Below are positions 26,163 to 34,828 of a stretch of DNA of 64,000 nt, one piece after another (positions within the stretch are counted from its first letter, which is position 1; each line of letters opens with the position of its first letter). The stretch comes from Paenibacillus dendrobii (GTDB lineage Bacteria > Bacillota > Bacilli > Paenibacillales > Paenibacillaceae), in the NCBI RefSeq assembly GCF_009807035.1, contig NZ_WUBI01000003.1, positions 495,657 through 559,656 of the forward strand, written 5' to 3'. The notes under the pieces are model-generated. The model ran no database searches and had not been told where the DNA came from. It saw only the letters and a list, made by a program, of their open reading frames with translations. Both the position numbers and the translations under genes were made by a program.

Positions 26163-26839
26163 ATCCATTACAGGAGCATGTGGAAAAATTATTCGCGGGA
26201 TACAAGCCCACGCCGCAGGTTCGGGAGTTAAAGGCTGAGATTCTGAGTAATCTGGAAGCCAAGGTTGCGGATCTGACCGGGGATGGCATGGAATACAGCC
26301 TGGCCGTGGAAGCAGCTAAATCCAATATAACGAGCGTTGAAGGATTGGTTGAAGAGCCCGCCTCCTATGAGGTAGTTAAATATCGGAGCGAGCTGCTGCA
26401 AACAGCGCTGCTGTACAGCCTGATCGCCTGGATCATCACGATTCCGATGCGGCTCTTCCAGGTTGCGGAGAATCTCAGCCTCCTGCTGCCGCTCATCGCA
26501 GTTGTACTGGGCATCCTTTACTTGTTGGTCCGCGGTTCCGCTGCCGGAGCCGATTCTAAGACAGCAAGTTTCAATCATACATCTGCGGTACGCTCCCGTA
26601 CGCTGGCTTGGATCATATGGGGCATATTCGTACTGGCGATGACGATGTCTACGACGGCGGTTCATATGGGCAGCAACATCTGGTTCGGCAGGCCGCTGCA
26701 TATTTCAGGCCCTTACCAATTTGGCACGCTTGCCGCACACTATGCCTGGCCATTAGTGACCATAATCATCCCGCTAATCTTTAGCGCCTCTCTCCGGCTC
26801 AAAATGAAACATGAGGCAGGTGGCAGGCATGTGGACTAA
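26159..26839 (+). CDS. Membrane protein with N-terminal permease-prefix-like domain
   Basis: A 226-residue protein. The first ~75 residues (LQEHVEKLFAGYKPTPQVRELKAEILSNLEAKV...) resemble the permease prefix domain seen next to PadR regulators; four hydrophobic segments follow (about 83-105, 108-122, 145-168, 190-212). The start is a TTG that overlaps the PadR stop (TTGA), with GGGGAGG upstream. PadR and this domain often form a pair that controls envelope or transporter genes. Precise function unknown. Confidence 0.75.
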   Translation: MNPLQEHVEKLFAGYKPTPQVRELKAEILSNLEAKVADLTGDGMEYSLAVEAAKSNITSVEGLVEEPASYEVVKYRSELLQTALLYSLIAWIITIPMRLFQVAENLSLLLPLIAVVLGILYLLVRGSAAGADSKTASFNHTSAVRSRTLAWIIWGIFVLAMTMSTTAVHMGSNIWFGRPLHISGPYQFGTLAAHYAWPLVTIIIPLIFSASLRLKMKHEAGGRHVD

Positions 26840-27398
26840 AAATAAAACCATTCTGCTGCTTGCAGCAGCCGGAATTTTGCTTTTTACCGCGGTTCAAGGC
26901 TTCGTTCTGCCGCAGTGGGACCGCGACAAGCAGGTATATGCTGCCGAGCAGCAAAGCCCGCTGACGCATGATCTGCAAAGCATCATGAAGTATCAGAACA
27001 AGTACATGGGCAACTTTTCGAATCTCTCCAACCTTAATCATGCACTTCCGCTGAACGAGATTCCAAGCACAATGGAGCTTCATCCGGACAGCTTGGCGGC
27101 CGACATTCTCTATCAAGCCGGGACGGCCGATCTGGATGAAGAAAGGCTTGAACGCTCACTGATATACAACGCTACAGCATCGTTTGCGCTAATCGACAAC
27201 CTGCAGCAAATCCGGTTTAAGTTCGATAACCGCACTTATACCGCCAAGCGAACCAAGTTTGAGAACTGGTACGGCAAGAAGCTTTCCTCTCTGACCGATT
27301 CGCCGAAAATTTGGAAACCGGCCGTCCAGGAACCTCTCGCAGATCGCGCATATGTTACAAAAGGAATCGACAACCTGTTTACCGTTACAGATGTGTAG
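26829..27398 (+). CDS. DUF4825-like membrane-anchored protein
   Basis: A 189-residue protein with one N-terminal transmembrane or uncleaved signal segment (ILLLAAAGILLFTAVQGFVL), then an extracytoplasmic domain with LMKYQNKYMGN-like and IRFKFDNRTYTAKR segments typical of DUF4825. The ATG at 26829 with AGGTGGC upstream is preferred to the ATG at 26811. It overlaps the previous gene by 11 nt and closes the PadR operon. DUF4825 has no established role; an envelope-stress function is only a guess from context. Confidence 0.65.
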   Translation: MWTKNKTILLLAAAGILLFTAVQGFVLPQWDRDKQVYAAEQQSPLTHDLQSIMKYQNKYMGNFSNLSNLNHALPLNEIPSTMELHPDSLAADILYQAGTADLDEERLERSLIYNATASFALIDNLQQIRFKFDNRTYTAKRTKFENWYGKKLSSLTDSPKIWKPAVQEPLADRAYVTKGIDNLFTVTDV

Positions 27399-27469
27399 AC
27401 AGGTTTTTCTCATGGAATTACGATGATGCCGGACGTAGATATTCCATCTTTCCTACATAAGAGGAATGT

Positions 27470-27499
27470 TTGTCCAGCAGGATGAATTAATTATATAAT
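27470..27499 (+). promoter_or_regulatory. Promoter of the mraY-like gene
   Basis: TTGTCC (27470-27475), an 18-nt spacer and a perfect TATAAT (27494-27499), 45 nt upstream of the start codon. It gives the mraY-like gene its own transcript, apart from the PadR operon. Confidence 0.65.
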
Positions 27500-27543
27500 A
27501 AGGCAACAAAACCATATAAACGAAGAAATAGGGTGTTTCTCAC

Positions 27544-28494
27544 ATGTTTGGAATGATGGCCATATCCGGCTTATCCTTTTTGCTTGTGGCAGTGCTTATG
27601 CCCATGCTCATTTGGGCACTTCGAAGACTGAGGCTCACGCAGCCAATCCGCTCGGAACTCCCGGCAGACCACCAAGCCAAACGCGGAACGCCTCTGATGG
27701 CCGGGCTGATTTTGATGATTGGCGTAGCGACCTCGCTGCAATCCCATCCGGTACCGCTGATGCTGCTGCTTTGCGTTACGTTCCTATTGTTCAGCTCAGT
27801 TGGCTTCCTGGATGATTTCAAAAAAGCTGCTTGGCAGGATCCCTCCGGCATTTCCGGTCGCATGAAGTTGGTGCTGCAATTCATTTTTACAGGCGTCATT
27901 CTGTATATGCTGCTTCATTCATTTGGTTTGACCAGTGATATTGCATTTTTCCAAGGGACTCAGCTCCATCTGCCTGTGTATGCCTACGTAGCTGTCATGC
28001 TTTTGTTCGTGGTCGGCTCGGCCAATGCCATTAATTTTACGGATGGTTTGGACGGCCTGCTGATTAATGTGGCAATCCCGACTTACTTTTTCTTTTTCAT
28101 GATATCGGACAAACCGGAAGTGCAAACCTTCTCGCTTGTGATGATCGGTTGTCTCCTGGGCCTTTTTCTGTACAATATATATCCGGCACGGGCCTTTATG
28201 GGGGATACCGGATCGCTCGCCATCGGAGGCTCCTTGTCCGTCTTGGCCGTGATTGAGAAGGTCGAAATCCTGATTCCCATTCTGTTCTTCGTGTATCTCG
28301 CCGAACAACTATCGGTCATTTTGCAGGTGTGGTATTACAAACGGACCAAACTGCGGCTGTTCCGGATGGCCCCGATCCATTACCATTTCAGCCTCAAATA
28401 CGGATGGAGCGAGAATAAAATCGTCATGATTTTCGGTTTCACATCCTGGTTATCCGTGCTAATCTGCTGGCTGATCTGGAAGTTCCTGATGTAG
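27544..28494 (+). CDS. MraY-family phospho-N-acetylmuramoyl-pentapeptide transferase paralogue
   Basis: A 316-residue integral membrane protein with about ten helices and MraY signatures: RGTPLMAGL, the Mg-binding pair in FLDDFKKA, NAINFTDGLDGL, and FMGDTGSLAIGG. The usual HHH motif (SPLHHHYE) reads APIHYHF, so the middle His is Tyr. The canonical mraY lies inside the mur-div cluster; here it stands alone with its own promoter beside a PadR operon, so it is probably a second copy. It may make lipid I or act on another UDP-linked sugar. A duplicate or drug-tolerant MraY is possible but not shown. Confidence 0.85.
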   Translation: MFGMMAISGLSFLLVAVLMPMLIWALRRLRLTQPIRSELPADHQAKRGTPLMAGLILMIGVATSLQSHPVPLMLLLCVTFLLFSSVGFLDDFKKAAWQDPSGISGRMKLVLQFIFTGVILYMLLHSFGLTSDIAFFQGTQLHLPVYAYVAVMLLFVVGSANAINFTDGLDGLLINVAIPTYFFFFMISDKPEVQTFSLVMIGCLLGLFLYNIYPARAFMGDTGSLAIGGSLSVLAVIEKVEILIPILFFVYLAEQLSVILQVWYYKRTKLRLFRMAPIHYHFSLKYGWSENKIVMIFGFTSWLSVLICWLIWKFLM

Positions 28495-28632
28495 AAATTC
28501 ATCTATGATAAACATACATATGAGAAATATCCGAATGGCTGAATCTTAAGAGATTCTTACCTTATCGCCGTGTTCACTTGGGAAATCGGATGTCAACGGA
28601 TGCTTTGAGCATCTTTTCTTCCTTAACCAAAA

Positions 28633-28665
28633 AAGAAGGCCGGGAGCTGTTCTCCCGGCCTTCTT
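28633..28665. terminator. Strong terminator between mraY-like and GH8 genes
   Basis: A 14-bp perfect stem, AAGAAGGCCGGGAG with CTCCCGGCCTTCTT, loop CTGTT. The A run at 28629-28634 gives a T run on the minus strand, so it mainly serves the GH8 gene and probably also stops mraY-like transcription. Confidence 0.9.
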
Positions 28666-28693
28666 GCATATGCGAGATTTTCCCTGATGCCGC

Positions 28694-29923
28694 TTAATAT
28701 GTCCACCAGTTGCCGGACATCACAATCATGGAGAACAGTTTGATGCTGTCTTCATAATAGCCTTCATTGGAACTTCCTGCCGTTTTGGTCCACACGGAAT
28801 TCAGCCAGCTTTGGTTGGCGGAGGAAGTCATGGCACTGACACCAAATGGTGCGTAGAACGCGCCGCTGCCGCCGGAGCCGGTAACAGTACCGTTCAGTTT
28901 ATAACCGTCCTTCACGCTGCTTGGATTGCTGCTCACTTTGCCTTTAATCCATGTGTTCATTTGATCAAGCTGACTCAGGGCGCGGTTATCACCGCTGATC
29001 AGATAGTCAGTCGTGATCCGCCAAGGCGTACGGCAGGAGTTGTAATCGTAGAAGCCGTCATTCGATCCCTCCAGGAAGTTCGCGGAAGCAGGCTTGTACG
29101 TTGAGCCCGACAGAACCACGAAATCCGGAAGCAGCCCGGTTGACGAGCTGTAGCCGCTATAGAGCGAGTTGATAATGGTATAGGTCTTGTCGATCACGTT
29201 CGTCCACTTCGTATCGCCGGTTGCCGCCTGGAATGCCTTCATGTGATTCAGCATAAAGTCGGATGGGCGGGTGGCATTCTTGTAAGTGTTGTCCGTTGCC
29301 CAGTCGCCTAGACGGAGCGTCCATTGCGACTGGTTCACGTCACTTTGCATGATGGCATTAATGATGTCTTTGCCCGCTTGGAGATAATTGATGCTGCCGC
29401 TGCTTCCCCACTGCTTGTCCGCGAGGAGAAGAGAATAAGCAATGTCCATATCCCCATCCGTCGCCGAGTCAGCTCCTTCGATGTTCTGGAAGCTGCTGTT
29501 TTGTTTCCAAGCCATCAATTTCGAGTTGTTGTCGCTTGGATGAGCCTTATAATATTGATAAAGTCCGTCAAAGTAGGTCTGCGCGTTGCTGTCATAACCG
29601 GCCATTAAGACGGTTGCCAGCATGCCGTAGCCATGGGCTTCGGACACCGTATCCCCATTGGACTCGTATTTCACGTAATATTTTCCGGTACCGGCCGGCT
29701 TCAAGTAAGCCGATTTCCAGCTGTCCCATTTGGACTGGACGGCGCTGTCCATCGCGCTTTGCGTGATGTTGCTCGGTTTGATCGTACCGCTGGTATATGT
29801 CGTATGCTGCGGGAACGGCTTGTTAGGAGAGGCGAAAGCGAATCCTGCCGGAATCAGAAGAAAAGCGAGACAACACATCGTGACAGCCTTGCCGCTAAAC
29901 GAAAATTTCCTGTTTTTTCTCAT
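28694..29923 (-). CDS. Secreted GH8 endoglucanase/chitosanase
   Basis: A 409-residue protein. A signal peptide covers residues 1-31 (basic start, hydrophobic core CCLAFLLIPAGFAFA). The mature protein is a GH8 (alpha/alpha)6 barrel: VSEAHGYGMLATVLM (catalytic acid Glu), SATDGDMDIAYSLL (conserved Asp), RLGDWATDN and SNDGFYDYNSCRTPWR. It most resembles GH8 chitosanases and chitosanase-glucanases of Bacillus and Paenibacillus; the precise substrate is uncertain. AAAGGAG precedes the ATG at 29923, which replaces an upstream in-frame start. Cre-like sites at 30054-30084 suggest catabolite repression. Confidence 0.9.
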   Translation of the reverse strand: MRKNRKFSFSGKAVTMCCLAFLLIPAGFAFASPNKPFPQHTTYTSGTIKPSNITQSAMDSAVQSKWDSWKSAYLKPAGTGKYYVKYESNGDTVSEAHGYGMLATVLMAGYDSNAQTYFDGLYQYYKAHPSDNNSKLMAWKQNSSFQNIEGADSATDGDMDIAYSLLLADKQWGSSGSINYLQAGKDIINAIMQSDVNQSQWTLRLGDWATDNTYKNATRPSDFMLNHMKAFQAATGDTKWTNVIDKTYTIINSLYSGYSSSTGLLPDFVVLSGSTYKPASANFLEGSNDGFYDYNSCRTPWRITTDYLISGDNRALSQLDQMNTWIKGKVSSNPSSVKDGYKLNGTVTGSGGSGAFYAPFGVSAMTSSANQSWLNSVWTKTAGSSNEGYYEDSIKLFSMIVMSGNWWTY

Positions 29924-30053
29924 AAACTTACGCTCCTTTAGGTTCAAATGGGTCTTGATCCATGACATAACCTTGAAGCCGTAAAGCAGTACTGCACCCT
30001 GATGAATCAGACGATGATTCACGATGAATGGCGGCCTTCACCCCCTTGTTAAA

Positions 30054-30084
30054 TTAAAGCGCTTTAACTTTAAAAACGCTTACA
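30054..30084. promoter_or_regulatory. Pair of cre-like sites upstream of the GH8 gene
   Basis: TTAAAGCGCTTTAA (30054-30067, a perfect palindrome, two mismatches to TGWAANCGNTNWCA) and TAAAAACGCTTACA (30071-30084, one mismatch). Both lie 130-160 nt upstream of the start. CcpA binding is likely but not proven. Confidence 0.6.
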
Positions 30085-30164
30085 CATAGTTTAGGACTAT
30101 TCCTAATATTTGTAAATAGAATTTAGGGAGATTGAATCTAAAGTCCCGAATCGACATTTTACAG

Positions 30165-30196
30165 AAAAAACCCCGGGATCAAATGTCCCAGGGTTT
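30165..30196 (-). terminator. Terminator of the DUF6953 gene
   Basis: On the minus strand AAACCCTGGGA pairs with TCCCGGGGTTT (one G-T pair) and a run of six or more T follows. Confidence 0.85.
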
Positions 30197-30216
30197 CTAA
30201 TAACCATCCCGCGTTC

Positions 30217-30474
30217 TTACGTCCATGCCCACATAAAACCATCGCGATCCCATGCGATCCGGCCTCCATGAAGCTTGCGGAAGGCCTTTTTCACTTCCTT
30301 GGACAGCGAAGCATTCCCATTCTCGTTCACAAAAACAAAATCCTCGCCGAAATTTTCGCGCACATATTGAATAGCATCGGATTGATACAGATTGCCCTTA
30401 AATCTGATCTCCTCAACCATCCATTCGGCTACCTGCTGAGGCGTATATTCCATCATGACATCGATCCCTTCCAT
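30217..30474 (-). CDS. Small DUF6953-type protein
   Basis: An 85-residue soluble protein (YTPQQVAEWMVEEI, DAIQYVRENFGEDFVF, AFRKLHGGRIAWDRDGFMW) that resembles the DUF6953 family. Its helical start and Trp-rich end look like a small winged domain. The ATG at 30474 has AGGTGA 6 nt upstream; the ATG pair at 30456/30453 with GGAAGGG is an alternative. Function unknown. Confidence 0.65.
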   Translation of the reverse strand: MEGIDVMMEYTPQQVAEWMVEEIRFKGNLYQSDAIQYVRENFGEDFVFVNENGNASLSKEVKKAFRKLHGGRIAWDRDGFMWAWT

Positions 30475-30532
30475 CTGCGTTCACCTATTATAACAGATCG
30501 GTTCCGGAAGTCGATTGGCAAGGCGGATGACA

Positions 30533-30982
30533 CTAAGCGTTAAATTTGCGGATCTGCGCTATTTGGCCTGCGTGCAGACCGTTATGGTATAGCACTCTTC
30601 CAAGTGCCTCGCGCGGGGTCGAAACACCGAGCGGCGAAGATACCGGAATATCCCAAGACTCCTCTGACAGCGAACGCATCGCCATCGTCAAATGTCTGTC
30701 GGATTCCTCCAGGAATCGAAGCAGTTCCTTATGATCCGCGTATTCCGGATGCTCCTTCGTACCGTCACTGGTTAAATATACGACGCCCTCAGGCTGCGCT
30801 GTTTGAAAAAACCATTCCGCGAACATGTACTCTACCTCGGCATTATGGCGCAGCATCCAGCCTATGGAAGAACCCTGGCCTGACAAATTATGAGACAGTT
30901 CTTCTTCACGAAGTCCCAGCGCCAATTTATAAAAGCGGTCCCGGACGGTTCTCCAAATCGGGTGTACGGCTTCAAACGACAT
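30533..30982 (-). CDS. DinB-family four-helix-bundle protein
   Basis: A 149-residue DinB/YfiT-like protein. Possible metal-binding His residues sit in MLRHNAEVEYMFAEW and in YHNGLHAGQIAQIRKF, the conserved C-terminal helix. Members include bacillithiol-dependent transferases and many uncharacterised stress proteins. GGAAGGAGAG lies upstream of the ATG. Substrate unknown. Confidence 0.8.
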   Translation of the reverse strand: MSFEAVHPIWRTVRDRFYKLALGLREEELSHNLSGQGSSIGWMLRHNAEVEYMFAEWFFQTAQPEGVVYLTSDGTKEHPEYADHKELLRFLEESDRHLTMAMRSLSEESWDIPVSSPLGVSTPREALGRVLYHNGLHAGQIAQIRKFNA

Positions 30983-31127
30983 GAGTCCAGCTCTCCTTCC
31001 TCATTTTGGAGTTTACTTATTGCTCATTGCTTGCTCTTTCCCTTGCTTAAAACCATGATGTGAACTCTTGCCAGTAAGCCTTGCCTAAGATCTTTAATAA
31101 TTCCTGTTTGCGGTTTCTCGCTTATGA

Positions 31128-31631
31128 CTATTGCTTGTCCTTCTTCTTATCGACCACTACATGATCAAAGCGTTCCCCGGACAAATCCACATCAAATGCC
31201 TGACCAAAGCCGATGACATATCTTCCATGCAAAGGCGTCAGCTCAAACAGTGAAAAATCCAGCCCGCGCAACATGTTCATCATTTTATCGCCGAACTTCA
31301 AATTGAATTCCCCGAAAATATCCTCATAACCATCATTGCCGATGTTTTCCGACGTGCAGGCGAAACGGGCCCGCTCACGGGCAAAGGTGTTCGGCGTTTG
31401 CGACTCGTCGGCAATCATCATGACATGAATCTGGGCATTCTCCTCCACATACCGGTAATGATCAGAAATTTGGCTGATATAGATGTAAAGCTTCCCGTCC
31501 ACTTTCACAAATGGAGCATAGCTGATAAAAGGCGCCCCGTTCTCGTCCAGCGTGCTGATGATCAAGGTGGTGCGGCTATCCATAAAAGCCGTATAGCGGG
31601 TCTTAGTAGTCTCAATATCGATGGTTTTCAT
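31128..31631 (-). CDS. HugZ/HutZ-type heme-degradation protein
   Basis: A 167-residue split-barrel protein of the pyridoxamine-oxidase-like fold: TRYTAFMDSRTTLIISTLDENGAP, SYAPFVKVDGKLYIYIS, a FARERARF segment, and LFELTPLHGRYVIGFGQAF. Proteins of this kind bind and open heme to free iron. AGGAGG at 31640-31645 and spacing favour the ATG at 31631. It lies about 110 nt downstream of the heme-type ABC importer on the same strand and probably uses what that importer brings in. A Gram-positive bacterium more often pairs such importers with an IsdG-type monooxygenase. Confidence 0.8.
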   Translation of the reverse strand: MKTIDIETTKTRYTAFMDSRTTLIISTLDENGAPFISYAPFVKVDGKLYIYISQISDHYRYVEENAQIHVMMIADESQTPNTFARERARFACTSENIGNDGYEDIFGEFNLKFGDKMMNMLRGLDFSLFELTPLHGRYVIGFGQAFDVDLSGERFDHVVVDKKKDKQ

Positions 31632-31741
31632 CATGCATACCTCCTGCATTAGTCGTAATGTATATCAAGCTTCTATTGAACTCTTTAAGAAGACTGGCTG
31701 CATTTAGCGAAGTTTTTCTAGCGATATTTGGATCCACTCGC

Positions 31742-32533
31742 TTATAATGAGGCAACCTGTGTCCTGCGGATCGGATGAATGCGCGGATACTGCGCGTTAC
31801 GAACGAATTCTACCTCTGCCTCCACGCCGTATATCTCCCGTATGGTCGCTGAAGTCAGCACTTCCTTCGGCTTGCCCGTTAGTGCAATATGTCCTTCGCG
31901 AATAACGCAAATGGAATCGCTGTAAGCACTGGCTTGGTTCAGATCATGAAGCACCATCACGGTTGTGATGCCCAATTCCTGGTTTACGCTTCGTACCAAT
32001 TCCAACACCTCTAGCTGGTGCGCAATATCGAGATAGGTTGTCGGTTCGTCCAGCAGAAGCACCTTGGGCCGCTGCGCCAGCGCCATGGCAATCCAGGCCC
32101 GCTGCGCTTCTCCTCCGGACAGCGATACGACCAACCTTTTGCGGAAGGCATCCAGTCCGGTCTGGGCGATTGCCCAGTCGATAATCGCATAATCTTCAAG
32201 CGATAATCTGCCGTACCATTTCATATGCGGCAGCCGCCCGTAAGACACCAGCTCCTCCACGGTCATATCCGCAGGCGTCTGGTTCGACTGGGAAAGAATG
32301 CACATGAGCTGCGAAATCTGCTTATTGGGCATAGATCTGAGTTCACGGCCGGCAAGCCGTACCGTTCCGCTCTCGCAGGGAATCAGTCGGGACAAACCCT
32401 TGAGCAAAGTCGATTTCCCCGAACCGTTCGGACCGATAATGGACACCATCTCTCCCTCGCCGATTCGCAAATCCACATTGTGAATGATCCTTTTTCCGTC
32501 ATATCCAATTGTTACGTTGGTTGCTTCCAGCAA
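31742..32533 (-). CDS. Iron/heme ABC transporter ATPase, FecE/HmuV type
   Basis: A 263-residue ATPase with Walker A GPNGSGKST, signature VVSLSGGEAQRAWIAMAL, Walker B VLLLDEPTTYLD and switch His in VLHDLNQA. The start is a TTG at 32533, one base after the permease stop, with GGGAGA upstream. It is the third gene of the importer operon and powers uptake. Confidence 0.92.
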   Translation of the reverse strand: MLEATNVTIGYDGKRIIHNVDLRIGEGEMVSIIGPNGSGKSTLLKGLSRLIPCESGTVRLAGRELRSMPNKQISQLMCILSQSNQTPADMTVEELVSYGRLPHMKWYGRLSLEDYAIIDWAIAQTGLDAFRKRLVVSLSGGEAQRAWIAMALAQRPKVLLLDEPTTYLDIAHQLEVLELVRSVNQELGITTVMVLHDLNQASAYSDSICVIREGHIALTGKPKEVLTSATIREIYGVEAEVEFVRNAQYPRIHPIRRTQVASL

Positions 32534-32534
32534 A

Positions 32535-33524
32535 TTAGATGTCTCCCTTCCGCATCAAATACAGAAAATACGGGCCACCGGCTACAGCCATCACAATCCC
32601 TGCGGGAATATCAAGTGGTGCAAACAGGGTCCGCCCTGCCGTATCCGCTACGAGCAGCACCAGTGCACCGAGTCCCATGCTCATCGGCAGCATTTTGCGA
32701 TAATCCGATCCGACGATCATTCTTGCCATATGGGGCACGACCAGACCCACAAAACCGATCATACCTACTGTAGAGACCGACACGGCTGCCAGATAAACCG
32801 CTACGAAAGAGATTATCAACCGAATTCGATTGATATTTTCACCCAGATTCAGCGCCGCCTGCTCTCCCAGTCTCAGCACATTGGCCTTGCGGATGCAAAA
32901 CAAAGCAGCAATCCAGCCAATCACCGAATAAGGCAGCATCACCGTGAAATCTCCCATTCCCTTGCCCGACATGCTTCCGTTAAGCCACTGAAGGGCCCCT
33001 GGAAGCTTATCGCTGTAGAGAAGGGATAACAAGCCGATGATACCGCCGAAAATCGAGTTCACGGCCACACCGGATAAAATAACCCTTACCGGCGTAATTC
33101 CTCGCTTCTTCCAAGCCAGCGCATATACCATGACAGCGGCAACGCCGCCCCCGGCAATCGCGGCGATGGGGATAAACGACGAATACCCCGGTACGACCAG
33201 TAAAATAAACAGTACGGCTACAGCGGCACCGCTGGAAACCCCCGTGAGTCCGGGATCGGCCAGGGGATTATGCATCACAGCCTGCAGCAGTGCACCCGAT
33301 ACCGCCAGGTTCAAACCGATAACGGCAGCGAGCAAAACGCGGGGGATACGGATATCCCACAAGATCGTATCCGATACCTGTTCTCCGTATCCGGCGAGTG
33401 CCTTTACGATTTCCACCGGCGAAAACTTCACGCTCCCGAGCCCTATGGAACATATCATGGCAATGATCAGCAGAATAAAGGTGGTACTGATGGCAAAGCT
33501 TTTTGTTTTTTTCGTGTCCAGCAC
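32535..33524 (-). CDS. Iron/heme ABC transporter permease, FecCD family
   Basis: A 329-residue membrane protein with about ten helices and FecCD motifs: RIPRVLLAAVIGLNLAVSGALLQ, NPLADPGLTGVSSGA, and GFVGLVVPHMAR (coupling region). The GTG at 33524 is preferred because GGAGG lies 10 nt upstream; a TTG at 33545 has no ribosome site. It is followed directly by the ATPase gene. Confidence 0.92.
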   Translation of the reverse strand: MLDTKKTKSFAISTTFILLIIAMICSIGLGSVKFSPVEIVKALAGYGEQVSDTILWDIRIPRVLLAAVIGLNLAVSGALLQAVMHNPLADPGLTGVSSGAAVAVLFILLVVPGYSSFIPIAAIAGGGVAAVMVYALAWKKRGITPVRVILSGVAVNSIFGGIIGLLSLLYSDKLPGALQWLNGSMSGKGMGDFTVMLPYSVIGWIAALFCIRKANVLRLGEQAALNLGENINRIRLIISFVAVYLAAVSVSTVGMIGFVGLVVPHMARMIVGSDYRKMLPMSMGLGALVLLVADTAGRTLFAPLDIPAGIVMAVAGGPYFLYLMRKGDI

Positions 33525-33573
33525 CCTTCTTATTCCTCCGTTCAAATGTGTCTCATTATGTGCTCAGGTTAGA

Positions 33574-34590
33574 TCAAGGGTATAAAAGACCCAACATTTC
33601 TTTATAGGCGTCCGAAGCCTTTACGATGGATGCTACTCCGAAAAGATTATAATCAAGCGCCTGTACGCGTTTGTTTTTAAAAGCATTCAGCTTTTCCCAT
33701 GCGCCGTTTTTCTTCACGTCCGCTTCAAACTTCTGAATGGCAGCCTCTGGATCACCATGTGACACAAGCAGGATTACATCCGGATTGGCTGTTACCACAT
33801 TCTCCATATTGAGCGGCAAATAGGTTTCTTCCGATTTCAGCACGTCCGTTACGACGTTGGAAGCCCCAAGCTTCTTCGCAATACTGCCGGCAAAGGTATT
33901 TTCATTCATCATCATGAAGGATTCCGCCGAACCGAACAGCAGCATGACCTTCGGTGCCGTTTTCCCTTGAGCCTGGCTTACGGCATCCTTCTCTTGTTGT
34001 TCCATCGAAGCGATGAACTCGTTTGCCTTCTGTTCCTGATTAAACACGCGGCCCAGAACCACGGTGGATAATTTAAGCTCTTCCAGCGAGTCGGAAGGCA
34101 CATAAGCTGTTTTGAGCGAGGCCGGTTTAAACTGTTTTTCCAGACTGTCTTTGATCGATTCCGGTCCCAAAACCACGTCTGGTTGAAGCTTCGTCACCTG
34201 CTCCACATCCGGCTTCAGCGCAGAACCGATCGGCTGAATGTCTTTGAATTTCTCCGGAAGTGCAATCGTAGATGTCGGTACACCTACAGGTGTCACATCC
34301 AATTCATTCAGGATTTCCGCGATGGCTACCGATGCTACTACGACTTTGGACGGCTGCCCTTGAAACTGTGCTTGCAGCTCCGCTGCCTTTGTTTCGTCTA
34401 CTTGCACGGCCGCAGAGTCGGTTGTATTGGATTCCGTTTTCGCATCCGCTTTGGTATCGGTCGTTGCTGCTTCCGCCGTTGTTTCTTTTACGGGTGTTTC
34501 TGTGGTGGAAGACTCATTGCCACATGCCACCGTTGTCGCTAAAAGTATCAGTACAGCTGCGTAACCCCACTTGCTATTTATGTATTTCAC
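33574..34590 (-). CDS. IsdE-like heme-binding lipoprotein
   Basis: A 338-residue lipoprotein. The lipobox is LATTVACG with Cys23, followed by a long Thr/Ala/Lys/Glu-rich linker to about residue 80. The mature fold matches class III binding proteins, and the order SVAIAEILNELDVTPVGVPT, LPEKF, KPDVEQVTKLQPDVVL and LLVSHGDPEAAIQKFE is close to staphylococcal IsdE. The His of VSHGDP fits IsdE's heme-ligand His; the IsdE heme-ligand Met region reads ALKP here, so that ligand seems absent. The start is a GTG. Two Fur boxes lie upstream. Confidence 0.82.
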   Translation of the reverse strand: MKYINSKWGYAAVLILLATTVACGNESSTTETPVKETTAEAATTDTKADAKTESNTTDSAAVQVDETKAAELQAQFQGQPSKVVVASVAIAEILNELDVTPVGVPTSTIALPEKFKDIQPIGSALKPDVEQVTKLQPDVVLGPESIKDSLEKQFKPASLKTAYVPSDSLEELKLSTVVLGRVFNQEQKANEFIASMEQQEKDAVSQAQGKTAPKVMLLFGSAESFMMMNENTFAGSIAKKLGASNVVTDVLKSEETYLPLNMENVVTANPDVILLVSHGDPEAAIQKFEADVKKNGAWEKLNAFKNKRVQALDYNLFGVASIVKASDAYKEMLGLLYP

Positions 34591-34620
34591 GTTGCAGATA
34601 CACTCCCTCAGATATGTAAT

Positions 34621-34635
34621 TGATATTGATTATCA
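34621..34635. promoter_or_regulatory. Fur box, proximal
   Basis: TGATATTGATTATCA has one mismatch to the 7-1-7 Fur consensus TGATAATNATTATCA. It lies 30 nt upstream of the heme-binding lipoprotein gene. Confidence 0.8.
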
Positions 34636-34686
34636 GTTTCATCAAGAAACATACTAACATGGCGCTGGCGGGAAGACAATACTAAA

Positions 34687-34707
34687 TGAGAAAAATTATC
34701 ATTCTCA
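34687..34707. promoter_or_regulatory. Fur-like box, distal
   Basis: An imperfect palindrome, TGAGAA and TTCTCA arms around AAATTATCA, resembling an overlapping pair of 7-1-7 Fur half-sites. It lies 51 nt beyond the proximal box; together they suggest iron repression of the importer operon. Confidence 0.6.
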
Positions 34708-34755
34708 TCTATATGCGGATAAATACTACATCAACCGCGATATATTCCGCCCCGC

Positions 34756-34808
34756 AAAAAAAAGGCCGCCCGGGCAGAAAGGGAGAACCCCCTTCCCGGG
34801 ACAGCCTT
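34756..34808 (-). terminator. Terminator of the GH87 gene
   Basis: AAGGCTGTCCCGGG pairs with CCCGGGCGGCCTT on the minus strand (two weak positions), loop of about 20 nt, then an eight-T run. Confidence 0.85.
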
Positions 34809-34828
34809 GAGATTTACTTTCCTCATTC

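Noticed and set aside
28599..28617. GATGC TTTGA GCATC TTTT as a terminator for the mraY-like gene
   Set aside because: The stem is only 5 bp; the 14-bp hairpin at 28633-28665 is far stronger and close enough.
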